The translations under genes and the position numbers were made by a program. Below are positions 1 through 6,092 of a stretch of DNA of 8,442 nucleotides, piece by piece (positions within the stretch are counted from its first letter, which is position 1; each line of letters starts with the position of its first letter). The notes under the pieces were generated by a model. That model searched no databases and had not been told where the DNA came from. It worked only from the letters and a program-made list of their open reading frames with translations. The stretch comes from Pseudomonadota bacterium (lineage in GTDB: Bacteria; Desulfobacterota; Desulfovibrionia; Desulfovibrionales; Desulfovibrionaceae): contig JAEXTU010000152.1 in the NCBI GenBank assembly GCA_023453335.1, positions 1 through 8,442 of the forward strand, read 5' to 3'.

Positions 1-2308
1 GCACCGCCCCGCCCACAATCACCTTGGCGGCCAGGCCCTTCTCCTTCACCAGGTCCACGGTTTCGGCCATGCGCACCATGGTGGTGGTCATGAGCGCCGA
101 GAGGCCGATGAGCGCGGCCCCGTGCTCCTCGGCCGCGGCCACGATGCGGGCCGCGGGCACGTCCTTGCCCAGGTCCACCACCGTGAAGCCGTGGTTGCGC
201 AGCATGAGGGCCACGATGTTCTTGCCGATGTCGTGGATGTCGCCCTCCACTGTGGCCAGCACGATGGTGGGGCCGGCCGCGGCCGCGCCGGTCTCCAAGA
301 GGGGCTTCAGCCGCGCGAACGCGGCCTGCATGGTCTCGGCCGAGGCCAGGAGCTGGGGCAGGAAGTATTCCTTGCGCTCGTACTTGCCGCCCACCGTGGT
401 GATGCCCGGGATGAGCTGTTCGCGCACCAGGGCGAAGGGATCCGCCCCCTCGGCCAGGGCGGCCTCCAGCATGGGCAGAATGTCCGCCCCGATGCCCAGG
501 ACCACCGCCTCGGCCAGGGTGGAGGCATGGGCCGGGACCGCAGCCACGCGGGCCGCGGGGCCGGCGGACTCCCCGGACTTCCAGGCGGAATAGCCGGCGA
601 TGAAGCGGCCGGCCTGGGGGTCCCGGTTGAGCAGGACCTCGCCCGCGGCCAGCACCTCGGCGATGCGCCGGGTGGACGGGTTGGCGATGGTCGCGGCCAG
701 CCCCCGGGCCAGGGCCATGCCCAGGAAGGTGGCGTTGACCAGCTCCCGGGCGGGCAGGCCGAAGGACACGTTGGACAGGCCCATGACCGTGGGCAGGCCC
801 CATTTCTCGCGGCAGTGGGTGATGACCTCCAGGCAGGCCTTGGCCGACTCGGGCTTGGAGGACACGGTGAGCACCAGGGCGTCCACCAGGATGAGCCGGC
901 GGGGGATGCCCAGGTCGTCGGCCTGGCGCACCAGGTTCTCGATGACCGCCAGGCGCTCGGCCGCGGTCACCGGAAGCTTCCTGCCCTCCAGGGGCAAGAG
1001 GATGAAGGGCGCGCCGTAGCGCTTGCACAGGGGCCCCAGCACCTCCATGCGGCCGGGCTCGCCGCTGATGGAGTTGACCAGGGGCGCGCCGGGATAGGCG
1101 TCCAGGGCCGCGGCCACCGCCTCGATCTTGGTGGAGTCCAGGCAGAGCGGCGCCTGCACCCGGGCGGACAGGGCTTCCACCAGGGCGGGCAGGAGCTGCA
1201 CCTCGTCCACCAGGGGCGCGCCCACGTTCACGTCCAGCACCCCGGCCCCGGCCTCCACCTGCTCCCGGGCCAGGCGTTGGGCTTCGGCGAAGACGCCCTC
1301 CTGAAGCTCGGCGGTGAGCTGCTTCTTGCCGGTGGGGTTGATGCGTTCGCCAATGACCAGGCAGGGACGGTCGAAGCCGGCCACTGCCGAATCGGAGCGG
1401 GAGGTCACGGCCAGGTGCGGTCCATCGGTGGGCTCGGGCCTGGACCAGGCCTTGCCGGCCAGGGCAGCGGCCAGGGCCGCGATGTGGGCCGGGGTGGAGC
1501 CGCAGCAGCCGCCCAGGGCCTTGACCCCCAGGCCGGCCAAAGCCGCGGTCTGCGTGGCGAAATCCTCGGGTCCCAGGCGGAACACGGTGCGGCCGTCCAC
1601 CAGCTCGGGCAGGCCGGCGTTGGGCTGGACCAGGAGTGGGGTGGAGAGCCGGGCCAGCATGGTGCGCACCACCTCGGCCAGGGTCTCGGGACCCGCGCCG
1701 CAGTTCACGGCCACCAGGTCCACGCCCATGTTCTGCACCGCGTCCAGGAAGGTGAGCGGCGAGGCGCCGGTCAGGGCCGCCCCGGACTCGAAGGTCATGG
1801 ACACGCCCACCGGCAGGTCGCCCACCTCGCGGCAGGCCACCACCATGGCCCGGACCTCGGCCAGATCGTAGTGGGTCTCGGCCAGGACCAGGTCCACCCC
1901 GCCGGCGGCCAGGCCGGCAATCTGGGCCTTGAAGGCCTCCACCAGGCCGCGGAAGGAGATGTCGCCCAGGGGGCGGCAGAACAGGCCGGTGGGGCCCACG
2001 CTGCCGGCCACGAAGGCCGCGTCGCCCACGGCGCGGCGGGCCAGGGCCGCCGTCTCCCGGTTGAACTCCCGGGGGTCGCGGCCCGGACCGAGCTTGTGCC
2101 CGGTGCCGCCGAAGGTGTTGGTGGTGACGACCTGCGCCCCGGCGGCCAGGTAGTCGCGGTGCACCCCCTCCAGGACGCCGGGAGAGGCCCGCCCGAAGGC
2201 CTCCGGGCTGACGCCCGCGGGCATGCCGCGGGACTGGAGCATGGTCCCCATGGCCCCGTCGAAAAGCAGGATGCGGGGCTCGGCCAGGGCGCGTCTGAAA
2301 TCGGGCAC
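1..2308 (-). CDS. metH: Cobalamin-dependent methionine synthase (5-methyltetrahydrofolate--homocysteine methyltransferase), C-terminus cut by window edge
   Basis: Transfers the methyl group of 5-methyltetrahydrofolate, via enzyme-bound cobalamin, to homocysteine to make methionine in the cytoplasm. About 769 codons are visible. The N-terminal homocysteine domain (about residues 10-290) has FDGAMGT at 16-22, NCGAG with Cys203, and GGCCGS with Cys268/Cys269; these match the three zinc-binding cysteines of the family. The pterin domain (about 312-580) starts at VIGERINPTGKK and contains DVNVGAP, LDSTK and NSISGE. A helical cap follows (about 590-670). The B12-binding domain has EGDIHDIGKN with His692 as the expected lower cobalt ligand, and reaches VGGAV near the edge. 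The start is GTG at 2308, chosen because the family N-terminus begins there and AGGAG lies 6 bases upstream. The E. coli enzyme has about 1227 residues including an AdoMet activation domain. Whether this copy has that domain lies outside the window. Family assignment is very secure. Confidence 0.96.
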   Translation of the reverse strand, partial: MPDFRRALAEPRILLFDGAMGTMLQSRGMPAGVSPEAFGRASPGVLEGVHRDYLAAGAQVVTTNTFGGTGHKLGPGRDPREFNRETAALARRAVGDAAFVAGSVGPTGLFCRPLGDISFRGLVEAFKAQIAGLAAGGVDLVLAETHYDLAEVRAMVVACREVGDLPVGVSMTFESGAALTGASPLTFLDAVQNMGVDLVAVNCGAGPETLAEVVRTMLARLSTPLLVQPNAGLPELVDGRTVFRLGPEDFATQTAALAGLGVKALGGCCGSTPAHIAALAAALAGKAWSRPEPTDGPHLAVTSRSDSAVAGFDRPCLVIGERINPTGKKQLTAELQEGVFAEAQRLAREQVEAGAGVLDVNVGAPLVDEVQLLPALVEALSARVQAPLCLDSTKIEAVAAALDAYPGAPLVNSISGEPGRMEVLGPLCKRYGAPFILLPLEGRKLPVTAAERLAVIENLVRQADDLGIPRRLILVDALVLTVSSKPESAKACLEVITHCREKWGLPTVMGLSNVSFGLPARELVNATFLGMALARGLAATIANPSTRRIAEVLAAGEVLLNRDPQAGRFIAGYSAWKSGESAGPAARVAAVPAHASTLAEAVVLGIGADILPMLEAALAEGADPFALVREQLIPGITTVGGKYERKEYFLPQLLASAETMQAAFARLKPLLETGAAAAGPTIVLATVEGDIHDIGKNIVALMLRNHGFTVVDLGKDVPAARIVAAAEEHGAALIGLSALMTTTMVRMAETVDLVKEKGLAAKVIVGGAV

Positions 2309-2314
2309 GGGAGT

Positions 2315-2319
2315 CTCCT
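2315..2319 (-). promoter_or_regulatory. Shine-Dalgarno site deciding the metH GTG start
   Basis: On the minus strand this reads AGGAG within GAGAGGAGA, followed by 6 bases and then GTG. It supports initiation at the GTG at 2308, where the MetH homology also begins. Confidence 0.75.
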
Positions 2320-2369
2320 CTCAAGTGTGCCGGCGGGCCGGGAAGCCACGGTCCACGCCGGAACCCGTA

Positions 2370-2398
2370 TGTCTAGCGAAAGTCGTTGAAAAGGACAA
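2370..2398 (-). promoter_or_regulatory. Weak candidate sigma-70-type promoter for metH
   Basis: On the minus strand, TTGTCC (2398-2393) lies 17 bases upstream of TAGACA (2375-2370). The hexamers match the consensus at 4/6 and 3/6. It sits in the only AT-richer patch of the divergent intergenic region and overlaps the candidate promoter of the opposite gene, so the two would compete or be co-regulated. The match is modest and may be chance. Confidence 0.25.
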
Positions 2399-2414
2399 AC
2401 AAAAACTCTATGCT
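2386..2414 (+). promoter_or_regulatory. Promoter for the rpoH-type sigma gene, with both sigma-70-like and sigma-32-like features
   Basis: TTGAAA (2386-2391) is followed after exactly 17 bases by TATGCT (2409-2414), matching the sigma-70 consensus at 5/6 and 4/6. The same TTGAAA is also the core of the sigma-32 -35 element. CTCTAT begins 14 bases after it (2406-2411), at the spacing where sigma-32 promoters carry CCCCAT, with partial agreement. Transcription would start near 2421, leaving a leader of about 47 bases before the ATG at 2468. The AT-rich patch stands out sharply from its GC-rich surroundings. Confidence 0.6.
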
Positions 2415-2467
2415 TCCCAATCCGGCCGCCGGCACGCCCTGCGCACCAGGCGGCAAAGGCACGAACC

Positions 2468-3523
2468 ATGCGCGAGACCGCACCCGAACCCGAACTCCTG
2501 GACCCGGAGCCCGAGGCCGAGCCCGAAGCCGAGGCGGAGGCCGAACTCCTCGAGCCCGAGGCGGACCTGCTCCCGGACCCGGAGGCCGATTCCGACGACG
2601 AGGCCCTCCCCGGTCCCGGGGACGGCTTCACCCTGCCTGCGCCCGCCTCCACCCGGGCGGTGGCCCCCCGCGACGCCCTGCACCTCTACCTGCGGGAGAT
2701 CGGCCGTTTCCCGCTGCTCAAGCCCGACGAGGAGTTCGAGCTCTCCCGCCGGGTGCGAGAGCACGGGGACCAGGACGCGGCCTTCCGCCTGGTGACCTCC
2801 CACCTGCGCCTGGTGGTCAAGATCGCCATGGATTTCCAGCGCCGCTGGATGCAGAACGTGCTGGACCTGGTGCAGGAGGGCAACGTGGGCCTCATGCGCG
2901 CGGTGCAGAAGTTCGATCCCGAGAAGGGCATCAAGTTCTCGTACTACGCGGCCTTCTGGATCAAGGCCTACATCCTCAAGTTCATCATGGACAACTGGCG
3001 GCTGGTGAAGATCGGGACCACCCAGGCCCAGCGCAAGCTGTTCTATAACCTGAACAAGGAGCGGCAGCGCCTGCAGGCCCAGGGCTTCGACCCGGATGCC
3101 GCCACCTTGTCCAAGAACCTGGGCGTGGCCGAGGACGTAATCGTGGAGATGGACCAGCGCCTCTCCCGCCAGGACATGTCCCTGGACACCCCGCTGGGCG
3201 AGGACGGCTCCTCCACCCGCATGGACTTCCTGCCCGCGCTCATCCCGGGCGTGGAGGAATCCCTGGCCCTCAATGAGATCTCCGGCGCGCTCAAGGAGCA
3301 CCTGCTCACCATCCTGCCCACCCTCACCGACAAGGAGCGGGACATCCTGGAGAACCGCCTGCTCTCGGACGAGGAGACCACCCTGCGCGAGATCGGCGAG
3401 AAATACGGGGTGACCCGGGAGCGGGTGCGCCAGATCGAGGCCCGGCTCCTCCAGAAGCTGCGCAAGCACCTGGCGGACAAGATTCACGACTTCTCCGAGG
3501 ACTGGATTGAAGAGCACGATTGA
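2468..3523 (+). CDS. rpoH: RNA polymerase sigma factor, RpoH (sigma-32) type, with an acidic N-terminal extension
   Basis: Group 3 sigma-70-family factor that directs RNA polymerase, most likely to heat-shock promoters. Region 1.2 is near residues 68-95. Region 2 spans about 110-178, with DLVQEGNVGLM from 133 and FSYYAAFWIKAYI from 157. NWRLVKIGTT then leads into QRKLFYNL at 188-195, the RpoH box that separates sigma-32 factors from RpoD and RpoS. Region 4 contains LTDKERDIL and a helix-turn-helix at about 304-333 (TLREIGEKYGVTRERVRQI). The protein has 351 residues against 284 in E. coli. The excess is largely a low-complexity Glu/Pro/Ala stretch at about residues 7-52. The ATG at 2468 fits the promoter at 2386-2414; the Shine-Dalgarno is weak (AAAGG). 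A shorter start after the acidic tail is possible, but no in-frame ATG exists before region 2. Its end overlaps the HD gene, so the two are probably coupled. Family call is secure; the heat-shock role is inferred from the RpoH box. Confidence 0.92.
   Translation: MRETAPEPELLDPEPEAEPEAEAEAELLEPEADLLPDPEADSDDEALPGPGDGFTLPAPASTRAVAPRDALHLYLREIGRFPLLKPDEEFELSRRVREHGDQDAAFRLVTSHLRLVVKIAMDFQRRWMQNVLDLVQEGNVGLMRAVQKFDPEKGIKFSYYAAFWIKAYILKFIMDNWRLVKIGTTQAQRKLFYNLNKERQRLQAQGFDPDAATLSKNLGVAEDVIVEMDQRLSRQDMSLDTPLGEDGSSTRMDFLPALIPGVEESLALNEISGALKEHLLTILPTLTDKERDILENRLLSDEETTLREIGEKYGVTRERVRQIEARLLQKLRKHLADKIHDFSEDWIEEHD
3497..3501 (+). promoter_or_regulatory. Shine-Dalgarno site supporting the TTG start of the HD gene
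   Basis: GAGGA lies inside the last codons of the sigma gene. Counting GAGG as the core leaves 6 bases before the TTG at 3507. No in-frame ATG or GTG occurs near this point, so the site is the main reason for choosing TTG. Confidence 0.55.
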
Positions 3524-4274
3524 CACCCTGCGCGCCCTGCGGGAGGAGGCCAAGTCCCTGCGCGGCCGGCTGGCCCCCCCGGGGTTCTACCGCCTGTGCG
3601 CCGCGGAGCTGGAGTCCGCGCGCTCGGTCTTCTTCGACGACCCCCTCATCTACCGCATGCAGCAGGACGTGCTGCCTTTCCTGTACGATGACTACGGACA
3701 CGGGGTGGAGCACGCCAAGAAGGTGGCCATCGAGGCCGCGGCCATCGTGCTCTCCGAGGTGGGCAAGGCCGACCCGGAACGGGCGCGGCGACTGGGCAAG
3801 CTGGCCCTGCTCGCCGGCCTGCTGCACGACATCTGCCGCCTGGAGCCGGAACACGCGGCCCGCGGCGCCGAGGTGGCCCACCTCATCCTGCAGGATTATC
3901 CCCTGCCCGCCGAGGACAAGGCCGCAGTGGTCCGGGCCATCGGCTGCCATGAGGCCTTCACCCCCTGCCCCGGCGCCCCGGAGCCGGACCCGGACGCGGA
4001 CCTGCTGGCCGGCGCGCTCTACGACGCGGACAAGTTCCGCTGGGGGCCGGACAATTTCGTGACCACCCTGTGGGAGATTTGCGACTACCAGGAATGGCCT
4101 CTGGAAGAGGTGGTGCGCCGGTTTCCCGAGGGGGTGGAGCGCATCCGCCAGGTGGCCGACACCTTCCGCACCAGCGTGGGCCAGTCCTGCGGCCCGGAAT
4201 TCATCGAGCAAGGGCTGGCCATGAGCCAGACCCTCTACCGCCAGCTGCGAGACGCGGCCGGCGGCCGGGCCTAG
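3507..4274 (+). CDS. HD-domain phosphohydrolase
   Basis: A 255-residue soluble protein of the HD metal-dependent phosphohydrolase superfamily. The metal-binding pattern is visible in order: HGVEH (His65, His69), LLHDICR (His107-Asp108), EHAARGAEVAH (from His116), GCHEAF (His148) and YDADKFRWG (Asp173, Asp175). With all expected ligands present it should be catalytically active, hydrolysing a phosphate mono- or diester. The substrate (nucleotide, cyclic dinucleotide or other) cannot be read from the sequence, and no ppGpp-synthetase or GGDEF partner domain is present. The start is TTG, 17 bases inside the end of the sigma gene and preceded by GAGGA, which implies translational coupling. The first 40 or so residues are helical and family-variable, so a later start cannot be fully excluded. 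There is no signal peptide or membrane segment. Confidence 0.85.
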   Translation: MKSTIDTLRALREEAKSLRGRLAPPGFYRLCAAELESARSVFFDDPLIYRMQQDVLPFLYDDYGHGVEHAKKVAIEAAAIVLSEVGKADPERARRLGKLALLAGLLHDICRLEPEHAARGAEVAHLILQDYPLPAEDKAAVVRAIGCHEAFTPCPGAPEPDPDADLLAGALYDADKFRWGPDNFVTTLWEICDYQEWPLEEVVRRFPEGVERIRQVADTFRTSVGQSCGPEFIEQGLAMSQTLYRQLRDAAGGRA

Positions 4275-4316
4275 AAAGCAAGGCCGTTTCCCCTTTCATT
4301 TCCCAAGGAAAAGGAC

Positions 4317-4322
4317 TATTCT
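4317..4322 (+). promoter_or_regulatory. Possible -10 element before the TPR lipoprotein gene
   Basis: TATTCT sits in the only AT-richer part of the 105-base gap between the HD gene and the TPR gene. It matches the -10 consensus at 4/6, but no convincing -35 hexamer lies 16-18 bases upstream (best 3/6). It may be a weak internal promoter; read-through from the rpoH promoter is equally possible because no terminator-like hairpin with a T run is present in the gap. Confidence 0.22.
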
Positions 4323-4342
4323 TCCCCAGTTGAGCAGAATTC

Positions 4343-4363
4343 CCGCGGCCCCCCGGGTCGCGG
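4343..4363 (+). promoter_or_regulatory. GC-rich hairpin overlapping the TPR gene's ribosome-binding site
   Basis: CCGCG (4343-4347) can pair with CGCGG (4359-4363), and an inner CCC/GGG can extend the stem. The 3' arm takes in the first two bases of the likely Shine-Dalgarno GGTGAGG (4362-4368), which is 11 bases before the ATG. It has no T tract, so it is not a terminator. In GC-rich DNA such pairing often arises by chance; a role in limiting translation is only a possibility. Confidence 0.3.
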
Positions 4364-4379
4364 TGAGGCGATACACCCC

Positions 4380-6092
4380 ATGACCCGCATCCACTCCGGC
4401 ATCCGCATCCCCTCCCGGGCCCTGGCCGCGACCCTGGCCCTGGCCGTCGCCCTGGCCCTGGCCGGCTGCGCAGCCCTCACCGGCGCCACCGCCCCGGCCC
4501 CGGCCCCGGCCGAGTCCCTGCCCATGACCTCCAATGCCGAGGTCAGCTACTACTACCTGGCCTTCGAGGACGCCCGCAACAACGGCCGGGTGGACGAGGC
4601 GGCCCGCGCCCTGAACAAGCTCCTGGCCCTGGCCCCCTCGGCCCGCATCTACCTGGAGGGCGCCAATTTCCTCTGGCGGGCCGGCCGGGCCAACGAGGCC
4701 CGGGACCTGCTCAAGAGCGCCCTGGAGAAGTTCCCGGACCAGCGCGAGATCTACCTCACCCTGGCCACCACCTACTACGCCGAGAAGCGCTACGCCGACG
4801 CGGTGGTGACCCTGCACGACTACCTGAACCGGCATCCCGAGGACATCGCCGCTCGCCAGGAATCCGGAGCCATCCTCATCGAATCCAAGCAGTTCGCCGA
4901 GGCCCTGGACGTGCTCACCGCCATCCCCAAGGACAAGCGCACGCCCATCGTGCTCTACTACATGGCCAAGGCCAACGCGGGCCTGGGCAAGACCCGCCAG
5001 GCCTTGGGCCTCTTGCGCTCCGCGGTCCTGGAGGACCCCTCTTTCATGGAGGCATGGGTGGAGCTGGCCTACCTGTACGAGGTGGACGGCGACTACGTGC
5101 AGGCCGAGAAGACCTACGGCCGGCTGCTGGAGCTGGGCGAGACCTCGGACGAGGTGTGGCTGCGGCTCATCACCCTGAACCTCAAGCTGAACAACCCGGA
5201 CAAAGCCCTGTCCCTGTACCGCCGCGGCCCGTCCGACCCCGACTTCGCCCTGGAGGCCGCCGGCCGCTTCCTGGACGAGAAGTTCTACGACCAGGCCGCG
5301 CAGATCCTGGAGCCCCTGGCCGCGGCCAAGACCCCGCCCACCCGGCTGTGGTTCTCCCTGGCCATCATAGCCTTCGAGGGCAAGGGCGATGCCGAGAAGG
5401 CCCTCACCTACCTGGCCAAGGTTCCGGAGAACGACCCCAGCTTCGAGCAGGCGGTCCGCTTCCGCATCAACCTGCTCAGCCAGACCGGCAAGCATGCCGA
5501 GGCCCTGGCCCTGGTGGAAGAAGGCAAGCGCCGCCTCCCGGACAAGGGCGCCTACTGGCTGCTCCAGTCCTCGGTGCAGGAGGCCGCCGGCAACCTGGCC
5601 GAGGCCAAGGCCACCCTGGACGAGGCCCTCGCCAAATGGCCCCAGGACACCGACCTGCTCTACGCTCTGGGCATCATCCTGGACAAGCTCAAGCAGCCCG
5701 AGGCCGGCATCGCGGCCATGGAGCGGATCATCGCCATCAATCCCGACCATGCCGACGCCCTGAACTATGTGGGCTACACCCTGGCCGACCAAAAGAAAGA
5801 CCTGGACCGGGCCCTGCTGCTCATCAAGAAAGCCCTGGAGATCAAGCCGGACAGCGGCTACATTGTGGACTCCCTGGCCTGGGCCTATTTCCGTATGGGC
5901 AAGTTGGACCAGGCCTGGGAGGAGATCCAGCGGGCGGTGGTCCTGGCCGAGGCCGACCCCACCATCTGGGAGCACTACGGCGACCTGGCCGCGGCCAAGG
6001 GACTCAAGGACAAGGCCCGGGAGGGCTACCGCCGGAGCCTCAAACTGGCCCCGGGCAACGCCACTGTGCGGGCCAAGCTCGAGGCGCTCTGA
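4380..6092 (+). CDS. TPR-repeat outer-membrane lipoprotein, LbcA-like
   Basis: A 570-residue secreted lipoprotein. The N-terminus has basic residues, then a hydrophobic Ala/Leu stretch ending in the lipobox LAGC, so Cys30 would be lipidated after signal peptidase II cleavage. The residue after it is Ala, not Asp, which in E. coli rules favours sorting to the outer membrane. A short Ala/Pro linker follows. From about residue 55 to 559 the protein is an almost unbroken superhelix of about 15 TPR-like units by eye, the clearest being the last four (e.g. ALNYVGYTLAD and DSLAWAYFRMGKLDQA). It has no enzymatic domain, so it is probably a protein-binding scaffold. It overlaps the downstream lolB-like start by one base. 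In Pseudomonas, lbcA encodes a TPR lipoprotein that presents substrates to the protease CtpA and lies directly before lolB. The same order here suggests a related role, but repeat proteins are easily confused, so the name is inference. Confidence 0.87.
   Translation: MTRIHSGIRIPSRALAATLALAVALALAGCAALTGATAPAPAPAESLPMTSNAEVSYYYLAFEDARNNGRVDEAARALNKLLALAPSARIYLEGANFLWRAGRANEARDLLKSALEKFPDQREIYLTLATTYYAEKRYADAVVTLHDYLNRHPEDIAARQESGAILIESKQFAEALDVLTAIPKDKRTPIVLYYMAKANAGLGKTRQALGLLRSAVLEDPSFMEAWVELAYLYEVDGDYVQAEKTYGRLLELGETSDEVWLRLITLNLKLNNPDKALSLYRRGPSDPDFALEAAGRFLDEKFYDQAAQILEPLAAAKTPPTRLWFSLAIIAFEGKGDAEKALTYLAKVPENDPSFEQAVRFRINLLSQTGKHAEALALVEEGKRRLPDKGAYWLLQSSVQEAAGNLAEAKATLDEALAKWPQDTDLLYALGIILDKLKQPEAGIAAMERIIAINPDHADALNYVGYTLADQKKDLDRALLLIKKALEIKPDSGYIVDSLAWAYFRMGKLDQAWEEIQRAVVLAEADPTIWEHYGDLAAAKGLKDKAREGYRRSLKLAPGNATVRAKLEAL

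Noticed and set aside
122..2389. A 755-codon open frame on the plus strand opposite metH
   Set aside because: Its translation is a low-complexity mix of Gly, Gln, His and Ala, as expected from reading GC-rich codons on the wrong strand. The opposite strand carries unmistakable MetH motifs throughout.
2309..2467. Possible cobalamin or SAM riboswitch in the metH leader
   Set aside because: The leader after the only candidate metH promoter is about 60 bases, too short for a cobalamin riboswitch, and I see no conserved B12-box or SAM-riboswitch core.
1795..2652. A 285-codon minus-strand frame crossing the metH start and the divergent promoter
   Set aside because: It runs in a different frame from MetH, begins in the antisense of the acidic sigma tail (Ser/Gly/Ala repeats) and would cover the promoter region.
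2468..3523. Housekeeping RpoD or RpoS identity for the sigma factor
   Set aside because: The QRKLFYNL box after region 2.4 and the lack of a long non-conserved region mark it as RpoH type.
2408..3553. A 381-codon minus-strand open frame opposite the sigma gene
   Set aside because: The sigma-factor domains on the plus strand explain this stretch; the antisense product is low-complexity and resembles no family.
4301..4315. Short inverted repeat TTTCC/GGAAA after the HD gene as a terminator
   Set aside because: The stem is only 5 AT-rich pairs with a 3-base loop and has no following T run, so termination is unlikely.
4491..4512. Hexanucleotide CCCCGG-type tandem repeat in the TPR gene
   Set aside because: Only about three copies, encoding the Ala/Pro linker after the lipidated cysteine. 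A six-base unit would not shift the frame, so phase variation is not suggested.
4296..5975. A 559-codon minus-strand open frame opposite the TPR gene
   Set aside because: The product is Gly/Gln/Leu/Val-rich with no recognisable domain. The plus-strand frame has a lipobox and regular TPR units, so this is a GC-driven shadow.
5054..6091. Upstream extension of the LolB-like frame through the TPR gene
   Set aside because: The extension is Pro/Arg/Gly-rich and out of frame with the TPR protein. The ATG at 6092 has a Shine-Dalgarno and is followed directly by a lipoprotein signal peptide.
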